Assembly: GCA_018335755.1 (NCBI GenBank) | Contig: JAGXRK010000054.1 | Location: 1-51,527 of the forward strand | DNA from: Ignavibacterium sp. | GTDB taxonomy: Bacteria > Bacteroidota > Ignavibacteria > Ignavibacteriales > Ignavibacteriaceae | Direction: 5' to 3' | DNA: 51,527 bases | Part shown: positions 26,908 through 36,765 of the stretch, piece by piece | How positions within the stretch are numbered: position 1 is the first letter of the stretch | Layout of the letters: every line of letters begins with the position of its first letter | Translations under genes and position numbers: made by a program | The notes under the pieces: generated by a model | Told to the model about the DNA's origin: nothing | Seen by the model: the letters and a program-made list of their open reading frames with translations, nothing else | Databases searched by the model: none

Positions 26908-28452
26908 ATGAAAAGTTTTTATCTTTCATTTTTTGCATTCCTCATAATCGTTTTATCCGGCAAGGGGTATTCCCAGTCAAAAGATGATTTTTTTCTAATG
27001 CCTGATGGTCTGGGCTTTTCAAACCAACTGGAATATTCTTACGATATAAAAAATAAAAAACCAACTTTTGAAAACTGGTTCAATCTTGACTACAGGAAGG
27101 GAATATTCTCTGCGGGTTTACGGTTTGATATATTCCAGCCAAATGATCCCGATCCATCAATCAGCAGAGGTAAAGAAAAATATAGCGATATAGCTTATAA
27201 ATATCTTAAAGCCGAGATAGGGGATTTTAATAGGGGACTTTCAGTTACTGCGGGAAACTTTTATACTTTATTCGGAAGAGGACTTATTCTTAAGAGCTAT
27301 GAAGACAGAAATATAAGAATTGATAATAACCTCCTGGGTGTAAAAGTTGAAGGCAGATATAAGGATTTTGCGTTAACTGTATTAAGCGGCATGGCAGAAA
27401 ATTCTTTAGCTGGAAGAAAAGATATACTTCATGCTCTTGATATTGAATACCTGGGATTAAGTTTCGCAAAATTTGGCGGCAGCGTTGCATCCAACCTTCC
27501 GGAACCAGAGGGAGCTGCAAAAACAACTTTAAGTGCTTTTAGAATTCAGCCGTCCTTCTGGAATATTGATATGTATGCAGAATATGGTATTAAACAAAAT
27601 GAAGATGTAAAGCAGAGTGTTTTTAACGGAAACAATGCGATTACAGGCGAAGCTTTTTATGGAAGTATGAGTCTTTATCTCGGATCCTTTTCTTTTTCCG
27701 GCGAAGTTAAACACTATGATAACTATGCATTTACAAGTTATGATGGAACTATTACCTATAATACCCCGCCCTCGTTGAGGAAAGAGTATACATATCAGCT
27801 GCTGAACCGCCATCCCTCTCCGCTTGAGCAGTCAAACGAAAGAGGTTTTCAGATTGAGGTTAATTATAATCTTGATTTTGATACAGACTTCAATGCGAAC
27901 TTTGGCATGACTGAAACACTTCCGGCAAGTTCTTATTTTCAACGTGTAAACGGATTTAACAATCCGGTATTATTGCAGCATAAAGAATTTTTTATTCAGG
28001 CAAACAGGAACTGGAACGAATCACTTAGTACAATTTTATCTTTCGGTTATAATGAAGAACTTCAATCAAGCACAAAAAACATTGCGCCAATACTTGAACA
28101 GAGATTTTATTTTGGGGATATAAACACAATTAAGGTTGTAATAGAACACCAACACACAACAAACAAAATCACAAGCGAAAAATATTATTCAAATGTTCTT
28201 GCACTTGAGTACTTGCGCTCACCTAATCTCAGCATATCACTTGTAACAGAAGTTGAAACAAAAGAACCGGTTGAAGGCAAAACTCTTAGAAAACTATGGA
28301 GCTTTGTCCGGTTCGGATATAAAATATTTCAAAACACGGATTTAAGCTTATTGATAGGCTCCAGGCAAGCCGGCAACATTTGTATAGGCGGAGTTTGCAG
28401 ATTTGAACCTGAATTCAGGGGAATTGAATTGAAAATGCTGACAAGGTTTTGA
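26908..28452 (+). CDS. DUF6029-like outer-membrane beta-barrel protein
   Basis: 514 aa. Signal peptide MKSFYLSFFAFLIIVLSGKGYSQ. The mature protein is full of alternating amphipathic strands (FSNQLEYSYDI, FSAGLRFDIF, LKAEIGDFNRGLSVTAGNFYTLFGRGL, FALTVLSGM), typical of a large outer-membrane barrel. The block GRGLILKSYEDRNIRIDNNLLGVKVEG resembles the DUF6029 signature as I remember it. The C-terminus ends in an aromatic (MLTRF), as expected for Bam-inserted barrels. It starts 71 bp after the TlpA-like gene and is probably co-transcribed with it. Function unknown. Confidence 0.8.
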   Translation: MKSFYLSFFAFLIIVLSGKGYSQSKDDFFLMPDGLGFSNQLEYSYDIKNKKPTFENWFNLDYRKGIFSAGLRFDIFQPNDPDPSISRGKEKYSDIAYKYLKAEIGDFNRGLSVTAGNFYTLFGRGLILKSYEDRNIRIDNNLLGVKVEGRYKDFALTVLSGMAENSLAGRKDILHALDIEYLGLSFAKFGGSVASNLPEPEGAAKTTLSAFRIQPSFWNIDMYAEYGIKQNEDVKQSVFNGNNAITGEAFYGSMSLYLGSFSFSGEVKHYDNYAFTSYDGTITYNTPPSLRKEYTYQLLNRHPSPLEQSNERGFQIEVNYNLDFDTDFNANFGMTETLPASSYFQRVNGFNNPVLLQHKEFFIQANRNWNESLSTILSFGYNEELQSSTKNIAPILEQRFYFGDINTIKVVIEHQHTTNKITSEKYYSNVLALEYLRSPNLSISLVTEVETKEPVEGKTLRKLWSFVRFGYKIFQNTDLSLLIGSRQAGNICIGGVCRFEPEFRGIELKMLTRF

Positions 28453-28805
28453 AAAACTCCGAAAAACAGTTGCTTTTTAATGAAATTATTGTCACGTTTA
28501 ACTATACAAGTTTGAAAGTTTTTTTATCATCAATTTTTGATACAAATTTTCCATTATGTCTAGCGTTATGTCAAAAACATCAGTAAAGATGTGCTATCAT
28601 AAGACATTCGACATCTTACCAACTGCGACACCAATTGTGTCATTTTTCCATTACACACTGCTCCATTTTCACGGTTATAACTGAATACAAGATAAACGTG
28701 CTCTAAGAAAATATTTTTATAGTTTCTTGAAATTTATTTGCACAATATTTTTAGTTCGAGTGAACAAATAACCATCATCTTTCAAACAAGATAGGAGAGA
28801 GAAAT
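28453..28805. other. 353-bp intergenic region upstream of the TonB receptor
   Basis: No gene or RNA is recognised. There is a small TATCA...TGATA inverted pair near 28522-28541, and a TATTTTTA element at about 28748 that could be a weak -7 box preceded by CTTG 16 bp upstream. AGGAGAG just before 28806 is the ribosome site. Confidence 0.4.
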
Positions 28806-31800
28806 ATGAACAGAATATTTACTGTTCTGATAATTTTCCTGTTTCTGCCAATATATGTGTTGGGACAAACAGGTCAATTAAGCGGAAAGGTTACGGATCT
28901 TTCTACCGGTGAACCGCTGATTGGTGCCAATATAATTATTATTGGTACTTCAGCAGGTGCAGCAACCGATATAAGAGGTCAGTATACCATTCAGAATGTT
29001 GCTGTTGGTACCTATGAAGTAAGAGCTTCATACATAGGTTATCAGAATATTACACAAACCAACGTGCGAGTTATCTCAGGATTAACAACAGAACTCAACT
29101 TTCAACTACCCGGAGAAGGCATTGAAGTAGATGAAGTTGTTGTTGTTTCTGAAAGACCTCTGATTCAAAGAGACAATACCAACAAGGTGAGAACTACCAC
29201 TAGCGAAGACATTGATCTTCTGCCTGTAAGAGGCGTTGATAATATCATTAAACTTTCTGCCGGCGTTGTTCAGGAAGCAAATGCTATCTTTATTAGAGGA
29301 GGCAGACAGGATGAAGTGGGATTCTATCTTGAAGGTGTTAATATTAAGAATCCTGAACTTGGCGGTCGTGCAGTTACAATTCCGCAAGATGCATTGGAAG
29401 AAATTCAGGTGCAGGCAGGCGGTTACACGGCTGAATTTGGCGGTTCAAATGCAGGCATTATTCGTCAGCAACTAAGAAGCGGCGCACCAAAATATCACGC
29501 CAGCTTTGAATATATCACTGACAACATTGGATTCCAGAGCAAAGACAACATTTTCGACGGTGAAAAAAGATTAGGCTCGAATTGGTTCGGCTATAATGAA
29601 ATGAGTGCTGTTCTTAGCGGACCAATCGTTGATCCTAAATACAGGTTCTTTTTTAATTTTAACTACATCTATAACAGAGATTTGAACCCGCAGCCGTATC
29701 CAGGAATAAATCTTGGGAATATAGTTGACCCGGTTTCAAAAGACTCTGTAGACCTTAATTACAGTGCCGGACCGGTTAAGAATAATTCACAGGATGTTTA
29801 TTCCTATGCAGGTACAGTTACACTCGACTTCAGCCCGGTTTCACTGCGTTTTGCAGGCACTTTTTCTAATATAAGGAGAGATGTTATAAGCAATGCAGAG
29901 TCAAGAAATTGGACTCCTGTACTTAGTTTACTTAACCCAAGAGTCGGTGAGAGAAATGTAAATGACGGCAGCTTCAGTACAAAGCTAACTCATGTTGTTT
30001 CACCAACACTGTTCTATGAAGTAAGCGGCGGATTATATCTTGAGAAATTGGAAGACTTTGATCCCTGGCTAAAAGACGATTACTGGAGTTATGGAGACAG
30101 CATAGCCAACGCACAAGCCGGCTGGGTTTGGGAAAAATCACAAAAAGATATTGATGGCGGAAGAGTTGGCAGATATTTTACACCATCAATACGCAATGTA
30201 TTCGGTTTTGGATTTAACGGATACGGCGAAGTACCCGTTAACTATCAATTAAGAAACCGTACAGGTTATAACTTTAATGCTGCAGTTACTTTGTATGCAG
30301 GAAAACATCACACCCTTAAATTCGGTGGTGAATTCCAGCAATATATTCTGAGAAGATGGACAGTTGGCGGTCAGGATGATCTTGCCAGCAAGCTTGCCTC
30401 AAGACTGGAAGCCGATCCTAATGCTAATATTGATAATATAAAAAGAGATTTGCTCATCACATCAGGAGTAAATAATTATGGATATGACATTTTTGGAAAT
30501 GAAATAGACAGCGATTATGATGATCCTTTAACTCCTTTCAAAGATGGTAAATTCTTTGGTCCTCATCAGCCGGTGTTTATTGGAGCATATATTCAGGACC
30601 GAATAGACTTCCAGGATATTGTAATTAACGCAGGTCTGAGATATGATTATTTTGATGTTGATAACCTTCAATTAAAAGACCCGGCACTGCCTGATGCAGG
30701 TATTGACCCGACAAGCGGTGAGATAAGGGAAGATGGCTGGGCAGAGGTTCCTACATTTCAGGCTTTAAGTCCAAGACTGGGAATTTCATTTCCTGTTACT
30801 GAGAACACAGTATTTCATGCCCAGTACGGTCAATTTATACAACAAACCCGTTTGCTGGATATTTACCAGGGATATTACCGAACCAGTTTTGAAATTAAAG
30901 GCGGTTTTTTTATACCAAATCCAGTTGGTAAAAATGTTAGACCGAGTAGAACAACCCAATATGAAATTGGTTTTACTCAATTGTTAACGGACTTTCTATC
31001 ATTTGATATAACCGGTTATTATAAGGATGTTAAAGATCAGGTGGTATTTATTTCGCAGGATACTGATCCGAACTCAGCATTCCAGTCTTATAGCACCCTT
31101 GCAAACGGTGACTTTGCAACTACAAAAGGAATAGAACTTACCTTTACAATGCGCCGCTATGAAAGGTTAGCAATGAATGCATCATTCTCGTTTCAGGATG
31201 CGCGCGGCACAGGATCATTCCCGAATTCTAACCGAGGTATTGTTGGAGCACCTTTGGAAAACAGGGCATTTGTTCCCGCTTATATTTCTCCACTTGTGTT
31301 TAATAACAGCTTACGTGGAAATATAAATATTGATTACAGATTCGGTATAAATGACGGACCCCCCGTTCTTCACGATTTTGGTATATCTGTGCTGGCAACA
31401 TTTTCGAGCGGACATCCTTTTACCAGGGGTGTTGGAGGCGCAGATCTTGAAGGTGATGCAAGATTCAGAAGCCCGGTTGAACCATTAAATGCTTCAACCA
31501 CTCCTTCTACTTTCCAGGTTGATCTTAAAGTAGACAAGACCATAAATGTTTACGAAAGACTTTCAGCCAATATTTACTTATGGGTTGTTAATTTATTTGA
31601 TGCGAAAAATGTGCAAAACGTATTTTTGAGAACGGGCTCGGCAACGGACGATGGTTTTATTTCTAACCCCGATTTAAGACAACAGCTTTTAAATACTTAT
31701 GGTCCTCAATATGAAGCTGTTTACAGAGCAATAAATATTGATTATGCCGAACAATGGCGAAATGCTGCTGGAGGCGGTATTCTTGGAGATCTTAATCCTT

Positions 31801-31853
31801 ACATTTACGGACCTCCGCGCCAGATAGCGCTTGGAATTAAATTGTCGTACTAA
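28806..31853 (+). CDS. TonB-dependent outer-membrane receptor with carboxypeptidase-like N-terminal domain
   Basis: 1015 aa. Signal peptide MNRIFTVLIIFLFLPIYVLGQ. Residues 23-110 are a carboxypeptidase D regulatory-like domain (LSGKVTDLSTGEPLIGANI ... YEVRASYIGYQ), as in SusC-like receptors. The plug follows at about 115-230 (EVVVVSERPLI, IRGGRQDEVGFYLEGVNI, IQVQAGGYTAEFGGSNAGII), then a ~780-residue 22-strand-type barrel ending in an aromatic residue (LGIKLSY). Family role: TonB-driven import of a large ligand. It is immediately followed by a giant secreted protein and a PorV-family protein; the three spacings (36 and 27 bp) indicate one operon. Confidence 0.92.
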   Translation: MNRIFTVLIIFLFLPIYVLGQTGQLSGKVTDLSTGEPLIGANIIIIGTSAGAATDIRGQYTIQNVAVGTYEVRASYIGYQNITQTNVRVISGLTTELNFQLPGEGIEVDEVVVVSERPLIQRDNTNKVRTTTSEDIDLLPVRGVDNIIKLSAGVVQEANAIFIRGGRQDEVGFYLEGVNIKNPELGGRAVTIPQDALEEIQVQAGGYTAEFGGSNAGIIRQQLRSGAPKYHASFEYITDNIGFQSKDNIFDGEKRLGSNWFGYNEMSAVLSGPIVDPKYRFFFNFNYIYNRDLNPQPYPGINLGNIVDPVSKDSVDLNYSAGPVKNNSQDVYSYAGTVTLDFSPVSLRFAGTFSNIRRDVISNAESRNWTPVLSLLNPRVGERNVNDGSFSTKLTHVVSPTLFYEVSGGLYLEKLEDFDPWLKDDYWSYGDSIANAQAGWVWEKSQKDIDGGRVGRYFTPSIRNVFGFGFNGYGEVPVNYQLRNRTGYNFNAAVTLYAGKHHTLKFGGEFQQYILRRWTVGGQDDLASKLASRLEADPNANIDNIKRDLLITSGVNNYGYDIFGNEIDSDYDDPLTPFKDGKFFGPHQPVFIGAYIQDRIDFQDIVINAGLRYDYFDVDNLQLKDPALPDAGIDPTSGEIREDGWAEVPTFQALSPRLGISFPVTENTVFHAQYGQFIQQTRLLDIYQGYYRTSFEIKGGFFIPNPVGKNVRPSRTTQYEIGFTQLLTDFLSFDITGYYKDVKDQVVFISQDTDPNSAFQSYSTLANGDFATTKGIELTFTMRRYERLAMNASFSFQDARGTGSFPNSNRGIVGAPLENRAFVPAYISPLVFNNSLRGNINIDYRFGINDGPPVLHDFGISVLATFSSGHPFTRGVGGADLEGDARFRSPVEPLNASTTPSTFQVDLKVDKTINVYERLSANIYLWVVNLFDAKNVQNVFLRTGSATDDGFISNPDLRQQLLNTYGPQYEAVYRAINIDYAEQWRNAAGGGILGDLNPYIYGPPRQIALGIKLSY

Positions 31854-31889
31854 TTAATACGTAAAATTTATTTGAAGGAGTTTAATAAA

Positions 31890-34800
31890 ATGAATCTTAA
31901 AACATTAAAATACCTGGGTATATTTTTGTTGCTCGCGGCTTTTGTTTTCATTGAAGTAAAAGCCGAAGGCGGTGACAAAAAGAATTCCAGGCTGAATAAA
32001 GTAACGGGGCAGCCCGTCTATAAAAAATTTAATATAAACAACATTTCCACCTTCTTTAAAAACGATGGTGAATCAGATATCAACCCTAATGGAAATTCGG
32101 GACTTGAATTTCCAAAAGGCAGTGGAAAAACCGCAGTTTTTCAATCCGGATTTCTTTGGGGAGGCATAGTTGATGGACAGGTTCGTGTTGGCGGATCAGT
32201 TTACCGGCAGGGAACTGTACCCGGTAAAATATTAAACAGCGGTGTTCCGGCAAATCAGTTAATAGCTGAAAACCCCGATGCAGCAAATGTTAGAATGTAT
32301 AGAGTTAGACCCGATGTAATACCACCCGATGGTCCCAGACCAGCAGACTATACAGAAGGTGATGTGAGTTCTGAAGAAAGAGACGAGGGAACTCCGGCTA
32401 GTTCTATTATTGATGAATATTACAGAGACTGGAGGGAATGGCCAGGTGCCGATGGTGCTCCTTTCACAGATCTGAATGGAAATGGTGTGTACGATTACCA
32501 GGTTGACATACCCGGTTTTCCGGGGGCAGATCAGACACTCTGGTTTGTAAGCAATGATACTGACCCGAATCAGAGCCAGTTTATGTACGGCTCGCTTCCA
32601 ATGGGAATTGAACAGCAGGTTACAGTTTGGGGATATAACAGAACCGGCGCTCTTGGTAATATGCTTTTCAGACAGTACAAGATCATTAATAAAAGTAATT
32701 CCACATTCGATTCTATGTATGTTTCTATGTGGAACGACCCGGATCTTGGCGATGCCGCGGATGACTTTGTTGGATGCGATGTAGATCTGAGCCTGATGTA
32801 TTGTTATAATGCAAATGCAACCGATAATATTTACGGCAGATATCCTGCTGCCGTCGGATTTGACTTTTTCCAGGGACCGATTGATAAAACAACTGGTGAT
32901 ACACTAGGTATGACCGCTCATTACTTTTTTATAAATCCTGATGCTGTATACAGAGATCCAACTCAAGGGCAGTACCAGGGAACTCTTGAGTGGTATAACT
33001 TCCTCAGAGGAAAGGTTGGAACAACGGGCGATGTATTCCCCGATCCTGTAACCGGTGAAAGAACAACAACAGCTTTATATGGAGACCCAATTAAACGTAC
33101 CGGCTGGGTTGATGGTTTGCAGCATCCTCCAGGTGACCGTAGAGCAGGTATGGCTTCAGGACCATTTGTAATGGCGCCCGGAGATACTCAGGTTGTTGTA
33201 GTAGCAGAAATTGCTGCCGGCGGCTTTGCACCTGTTGACAGACTTGGTGCTGTTGCATTGTTAAAGTTTTATGATCTTGCCGCACAACTTGCTTATGACA
33301 ATAATTTCCAGATTCCCCAACCACCGCCACCGCCACAGGTTACTGCTGTTCCTCTTGACAGAGAAATAGTATTGCACTGGGGCACCAATTTTACTGCGGT
33401 TAACTCCACAGAAAGTTACAGCAATGGCGGTTTTGAATTTGAAGGATATAATATCTATCAATTACCCAGCCCTTCAGCATCAAAGAGTGAAGCAAAACTG
33501 CTTGCCACTTTTGATGCTGTCAATGGCTATGGAATAATTTTCGATCTTGAATTCGACATTAATACAGGTCAGGTCTTAACTAAACCGATTCAATTTGGTA
33601 ATGATGCAGGAGTTCAAAGGTATTTCACCATTAAGAATGACGCATTCAGCAGTGATTTACCGCTTAATAACGGATCGCGTTATTATTTTGCTGTAACAGC
33701 GTATGCTTATAACCCAGCGTTAGAAGCAAACAATAATCTTGAAAACACATTTATTCCGGTAACAGTTGTACCGCAGACGGCAGATCCCGGTGTTACTTTG
33801 GGTGAAGGAACGGGGATAGAACTTCCGGTACTTCACAATGGTACTGCTGACGGAGGACCAACTGTTAAAATTATTGATCCGTCTGTTACAACTGGAAGCG
33901 AGTATGAGGTTTTCTTTACTGAACGAGCAGAAATAAGAAACGAGAACGGTGATTGGGTAGGTTCAAGTATGGTATTGCCTAATCCAAACCCTGAAGGACC
34001 GGATACGTTAATAGGTTCAACAGTAGACATTAGTTCAGTGTTTGCTCCTCAGGCAGGCGTAATAGAATTATCCTGCTACTTTAATTATGTCTCTTCTGAT
34101 GGAAACTGGGCTGATGGGATAGAAATGGATCTGCCAGCCGGAATGGAAATAATTAGTTTCCCTGATTTTGAAGCTGGTGGTGGAACCATTTCTCCAGTTA
34201 TTACAGGCAGTGCAGCAACCGGCTATCATATTGAGATGGGGCTGGTAGATGGCTCAGCAACTACAGATGGAATTTTCCATGGTGGCGAAGAATGGAAAAT
34301 TTATGTTTCCAGCTTTACTCCACCCCAGTCAGTAGCTTGGGAAATTTGGGATGACGGCTGGTCCGGCGGAGTTGCAAATGCAGTAGGAACTACGATAATT
34401 AATGAAATTGGATATGCAACCAGATTAGCCAAATACTGGAACTTAAGAGCCTTGAATGGTAATGTTATGAAACTTGAAAACCAATCAGTTGTTGGAGGAA
34501 TAGATCTATATCCTGCAAGGGATGATATAGCAACCAACCCGGGAATAAACGCTGCTCCGATATTAGACGGTTTTCAAATTGGTGTTGATGTTGGATATGC
34601 TGCCCCAATTAACTTTCTTTCAGTAGAACTGGTTTCTGATCCTACAGGAGAAACGGAATTAACATCAAGTTCAAGTAACACAACATTAGACATACAAAAT
34701 TATACAATATTCAGCGGCGTAATATCAAGTAAAGCTATTGATAATTTTGGTGTGGGAACTGATGTTCTTGAAGATCTTCAGCAGGATTATGAATTCAGAT

Positions 34801-35627
34801 TTACCGGAATTTACGAGGAAACCTCTCCGGGTATTTTCGAAGTTACCAGTGGTGGTCAAATAGCAACTGTATTCAGAATGGTAAGCGGTGCCGCTTTAGC
34901 AACTCATCCGTTAAATCCTAGTCCAGGTACAGCTCAACCATTTTTAATTAGAATACCTTTTGAGGTTTGGAATGTTGATGACCCGGCAAATCCTTATCAG
35001 GTTAACCTTACATTCAGAGACAGGGAACGCAACGGTACAGAAAGACCATTTTATGCCTGGAACCCTATTCAAAGAATGTATGCTATTATAGTTAATTCTC
35101 CTTATGATGAAACACAAGTTATTCAAGTAGATGGCGGGCCAGATCAATATAATGACCCCGCAACTTGGGTCACCGTACATTACGGTACTAATTATGGTCT
35201 GGGTGCTGTTGTTAACTTGACTTATGCTAATCCTGTTCAAATTGGCTTAGATACATATCGATTTAAATCTACACAACCAATTTACTCTGGTGATTTAGCA
35301 AAGCAGGACATTAAAAAGATAAATGTATTCCCGAATCCATATTATGGCGTCAACTCTCAGGAAATAAATAAGTACGAAAGATTTGTTACTTTCAATCATT
35401 TACCTGAGAATGCAACTATCAGAATATTTAATCTGGCTGGTCAATTAGTTAGAACTATTGAGAAGAATTCAACTACTCAGTACCAAAGATGGGATCTTCA
35501 AACGGATTCTGGGCTTCCCGTCGCCAGCGGATTATATGTCGTTTACATAGATATGCCGGACTTAGGAGAAGTTAAAATTCTCAAAGCCGCAATAATTCAG
35601 GAACAGCAAATACTAGATAGATTCTAG
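31890..35627 (+). CDS. Giant secreted protein with Asp-rich core and divergent C-terminal sorting-like domain
   Basis: 1245 aa from the ATG at 31890 (GAAGGAG upstream; an in-frame TTG at 31872 is rejected). Signal peptide MNLKTLKYLGIFLLLAAFVFIEVKA. Residues ~170-480 share blocks with the three minus-strand proteins at 1-7316: DLNGNGVYDYQVDIPG, TLWFVSND, MGIEQQVTVWGYNR, MLFRQYKIINKS, MWNDPDLGDAADDF, YGDPIKRTGWVDG and MASGPFVMAPGD. An FN3-like region and a poly-Pro linker (PQPPPPPQ) follow. The C-terminus (INVFPNPYYGVNS ... ATIRIFNLAGQLVRTIE ... GLYVVYIDM) is a divergent type A-like domain lacking the usual KKM ending. It lies between the TonB receptor and PorV-family genes, so it probably works at the surface with the receptor (inference). 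Confidence 0.85.
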   Translation: MNLKTLKYLGIFLLLAAFVFIEVKAEGGDKKNSRLNKVTGQPVYKKFNINNISTFFKNDGESDINPNGNSGLEFPKGSGKTAVFQSGFLWGGIVDGQVRVGGSVYRQGTVPGKILNSGVPANQLIAENPDAANVRMYRVRPDVIPPDGPRPADYTEGDVSSEERDEGTPASSIIDEYYRDWREWPGADGAPFTDLNGNGVYDYQVDIPGFPGADQTLWFVSNDTDPNQSQFMYGSLPMGIEQQVTVWGYNRTGALGNMLFRQYKIINKSNSTFDSMYVSMWNDPDLGDAADDFVGCDVDLSLMYCYNANATDNIYGRYPAAVGFDFFQGPIDKTTGDTLGMTAHYFFINPDAVYRDPTQGQYQGTLEWYNFLRGKVGTTGDVFPDPVTGERTTTALYGDPIKRTGWVDGLQHPPGDRRAGMASGPFVMAPGDTQVVVVAEIAAGGFAPVDRLGAVALLKFYDLAAQLAYDNNFQIPQPPPPPQVTAVPLDREIVLHWGTNFTAVNSTESYSNGGFEFEGYNIYQLPSPSASKSEAKLLATFDAVNGYGIIFDLEFDINTGQVLTKPIQFGNDAGVQRYFTIKNDAFSSDLPLNNGSRYYFAVTAYAYNPALEANNNLENTFIPVTVVPQTADPGVTLGEGTGIELPVLHNGTADGGPTVKIIDPSVTTGSEYEVFFTERAEIRNENGDWVGSSMVLPNPNPEGPDTLIGSTVDISSVFAPQAGVIELSCYFNYVSSDGNWADGIEMDLPAGMEIISFPDFEAGGGTISPVITGSAATGYHIEMGLVDGSATTDGIFHGGEEWKIYVSSFTPPQSVAWEIWDDGWSGGVANAVGTTIINEIGYATRLAKYWNLRALNGNVMKLENQSVVGGIDLYPARDDIATNPGINAAPILDGFQIGVDVGYAAPINFLSVELVSDPTGETELTSSSSNTTLDIQNYTIFSGVISSKAIDNFGVGTDVLEDLQQDYEFRFTGIYEETSPGIFEVTSGGQIATVFRMVSGAALATHPLNPSPGTAQPFLIRIPFEVWNVDDPANPYQVNLTFRDRERNGTERPFYAWNPIQRMYAIIVNSPYDETQVIQVDGGPDQYNDPATWVTVHYGTNYGLGAVVNLTYANPVQIGLDTYRFKSTQPIYSGDLAKQDIKKINVFPNPYYGVNSQEINKYERFVTFNHLPENATIRIFNLAGQLVRTIEKNSTTQYQRWDLQTDSGLPVASGLYVVYIDMPDLGEVKILKAAIIQEQQILDRF

Positions 35628-35654
35628 TAATTAAATCGAAAAGGAGATTATAAA

Positions 35655-36698
35655 ATGAAAAAAATAATATTTAGTATAGGTTTCATAATAATACTTTTCT
35701 TCCTGATCGCGGAAAGCATTTTTGCCGGCGGAGGAAGAAGAAATGGAACAGGTGGAGCTACAGAATTATTAATTCCGGTTGGAGCTCGCGGTATTGCTAT
35801 GGGCAGTTCAACCTTATCTAATTCTTATGGACTTGAAGCTCTGTTCTGGAATCCTGCAAACATAGCACGTGTTGGCGAGTACAGCACAAACGTTATGTTC
35901 TCACATATGGAGCATATTGCAGACATAGGAGTTCAGTATGGTGCCGTATCAACGGACATAGAATCATTTGGTTCTATTGCTTTGAGCATTAAATCATTAT
36001 CTATTGGTGAGATACCCGTTACAACTATAAGTAACCCGGATGGCACGGGGGCTGTGTTTACTCCTCAGTTCCTAACTCTGGGATTAACATATGCACGAAT
36101 GTTAAGCGACAGAATCTCTGTTGGTTTAACAGCAAACCTTGTTACAGAAAAACTTGACTTGGTTAGTGCAACCGGAATAGCTTTCAACGTAGGTGTAACA
36201 TATACAAACTTTGCTGATGTTCCGGGTTTGGGTATTGCATTTGTTATGAAGAATGTTGGACCCCAGATGCAATTCGATGGTTCGGGATTGCTTATACCCG
36301 CTGAAACACCAAGTCTTAACAGGCCGGGTCAGTTTTATAAAGTTGAGGCAGCATCTTTTGAGTTGCCTTCACAACTTGAAATCGGCGCCAGCTATTCATA
36401 CATTGTAAATGAACAAAATGCCCTGCAGTTTTCGGGTATTTTTGCAAACAACAACTTCTATGGCGATGAACTTAAAGCCGGATTTGAATATGGCTATGAT
36501 AAAATGTTTTTTATCAGAGCAGGTTATTCATTTGCTTATGACCTCGACAGCGATTACAACACATACGGTATTAATGCAGGTGTTGGCTTGAACTATGATC
36601 TGGGCGGCGTATTATTAAGAGTGGACTACGCCTACCGTGCAGTTCAATACGAAGGTCTTGGCGACAACCATATTTTCTCAATTGGTTTTGGATTATAA
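35655..36698 (+). CDS. PorV/PorQ-family outer-membrane protein
   Basis: 347 aa. Signal peptide MKKIIFSIGFIIILFFLIAESIFA. The FadL-like barrel family of PorV/PorQ is recognised by the N-terminal block ELLIPVGARGIAMGSSTLSN ... GLEALFWNPANIA, then regular strands (VGLTANLVTEKLDLVSATGIAFNVGVTY) and the terminal FSIGFGL. In T9SS, PorV carries substrates from the translocon to the attachment complex and PorQ is related. This gene sits in an operon with a TonB receptor and a secreted giant, so it may be a dedicated shuttle or just a barrel partner. A terminator follows 32 bp on. It cannot be told from sequence whether it is the true PorV of the genome. Confidence 0.85.
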   Translation: MKKIIFSIGFIIILFFLIAESIFAGGGRRNGTGGATELLIPVGARGIAMGSSTLSNSYGLEALFWNPANIARVGEYSTNVMFSHMEHIADIGVQYGAVSTDIESFGSIALSIKSLSIGEIPVTTISNPDGTGAVFTPQFLTLGLTYARMLSDRISVGLTANLVTEKLDLVSATGIAFNVGVTYTNFADVPGLGIAFVMKNVGPQMQFDGSGLLIPAETPSLNRPGQFYKVEAASFELPSQLEIGASYSYIVNEQNALQFSGIFANNNFYGDELKAGFEYGYDKMFFIRAGYSFAYDLDSDYNTYGINAGVGLNYDLGGVLLRVDYAYRAVQYEGLGDNHIFSIGFGL

Positions 36699-36729
36699 TT
36701 TAACTGAAAGAAATTGAGAGAAGAATTCT

Positions 36730-36765
36730 AACTCTGTGCGGAGAAATCCGCACGGAGTTTTTATT
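36730..36765 (+). terminator. Terminator of the TonB receptor/PorV operon
   Basis: An 11-bp stem ACTCTGTGCGG / CCGCACGGAGT (one G-U) has a 6-nt loop and is followed by TTTTTATTTT. It lies between convergent genes and overlaps the 3' end of the 36761-37771 gene. Confidence 0.88.

Noticed and set aside
31890..35627. SusD-like partner of the TonB receptor
   Set aside because: No lipobox and no SusD TPR fold; it instead shares the Asp-rich core with T9SS-type proteins.
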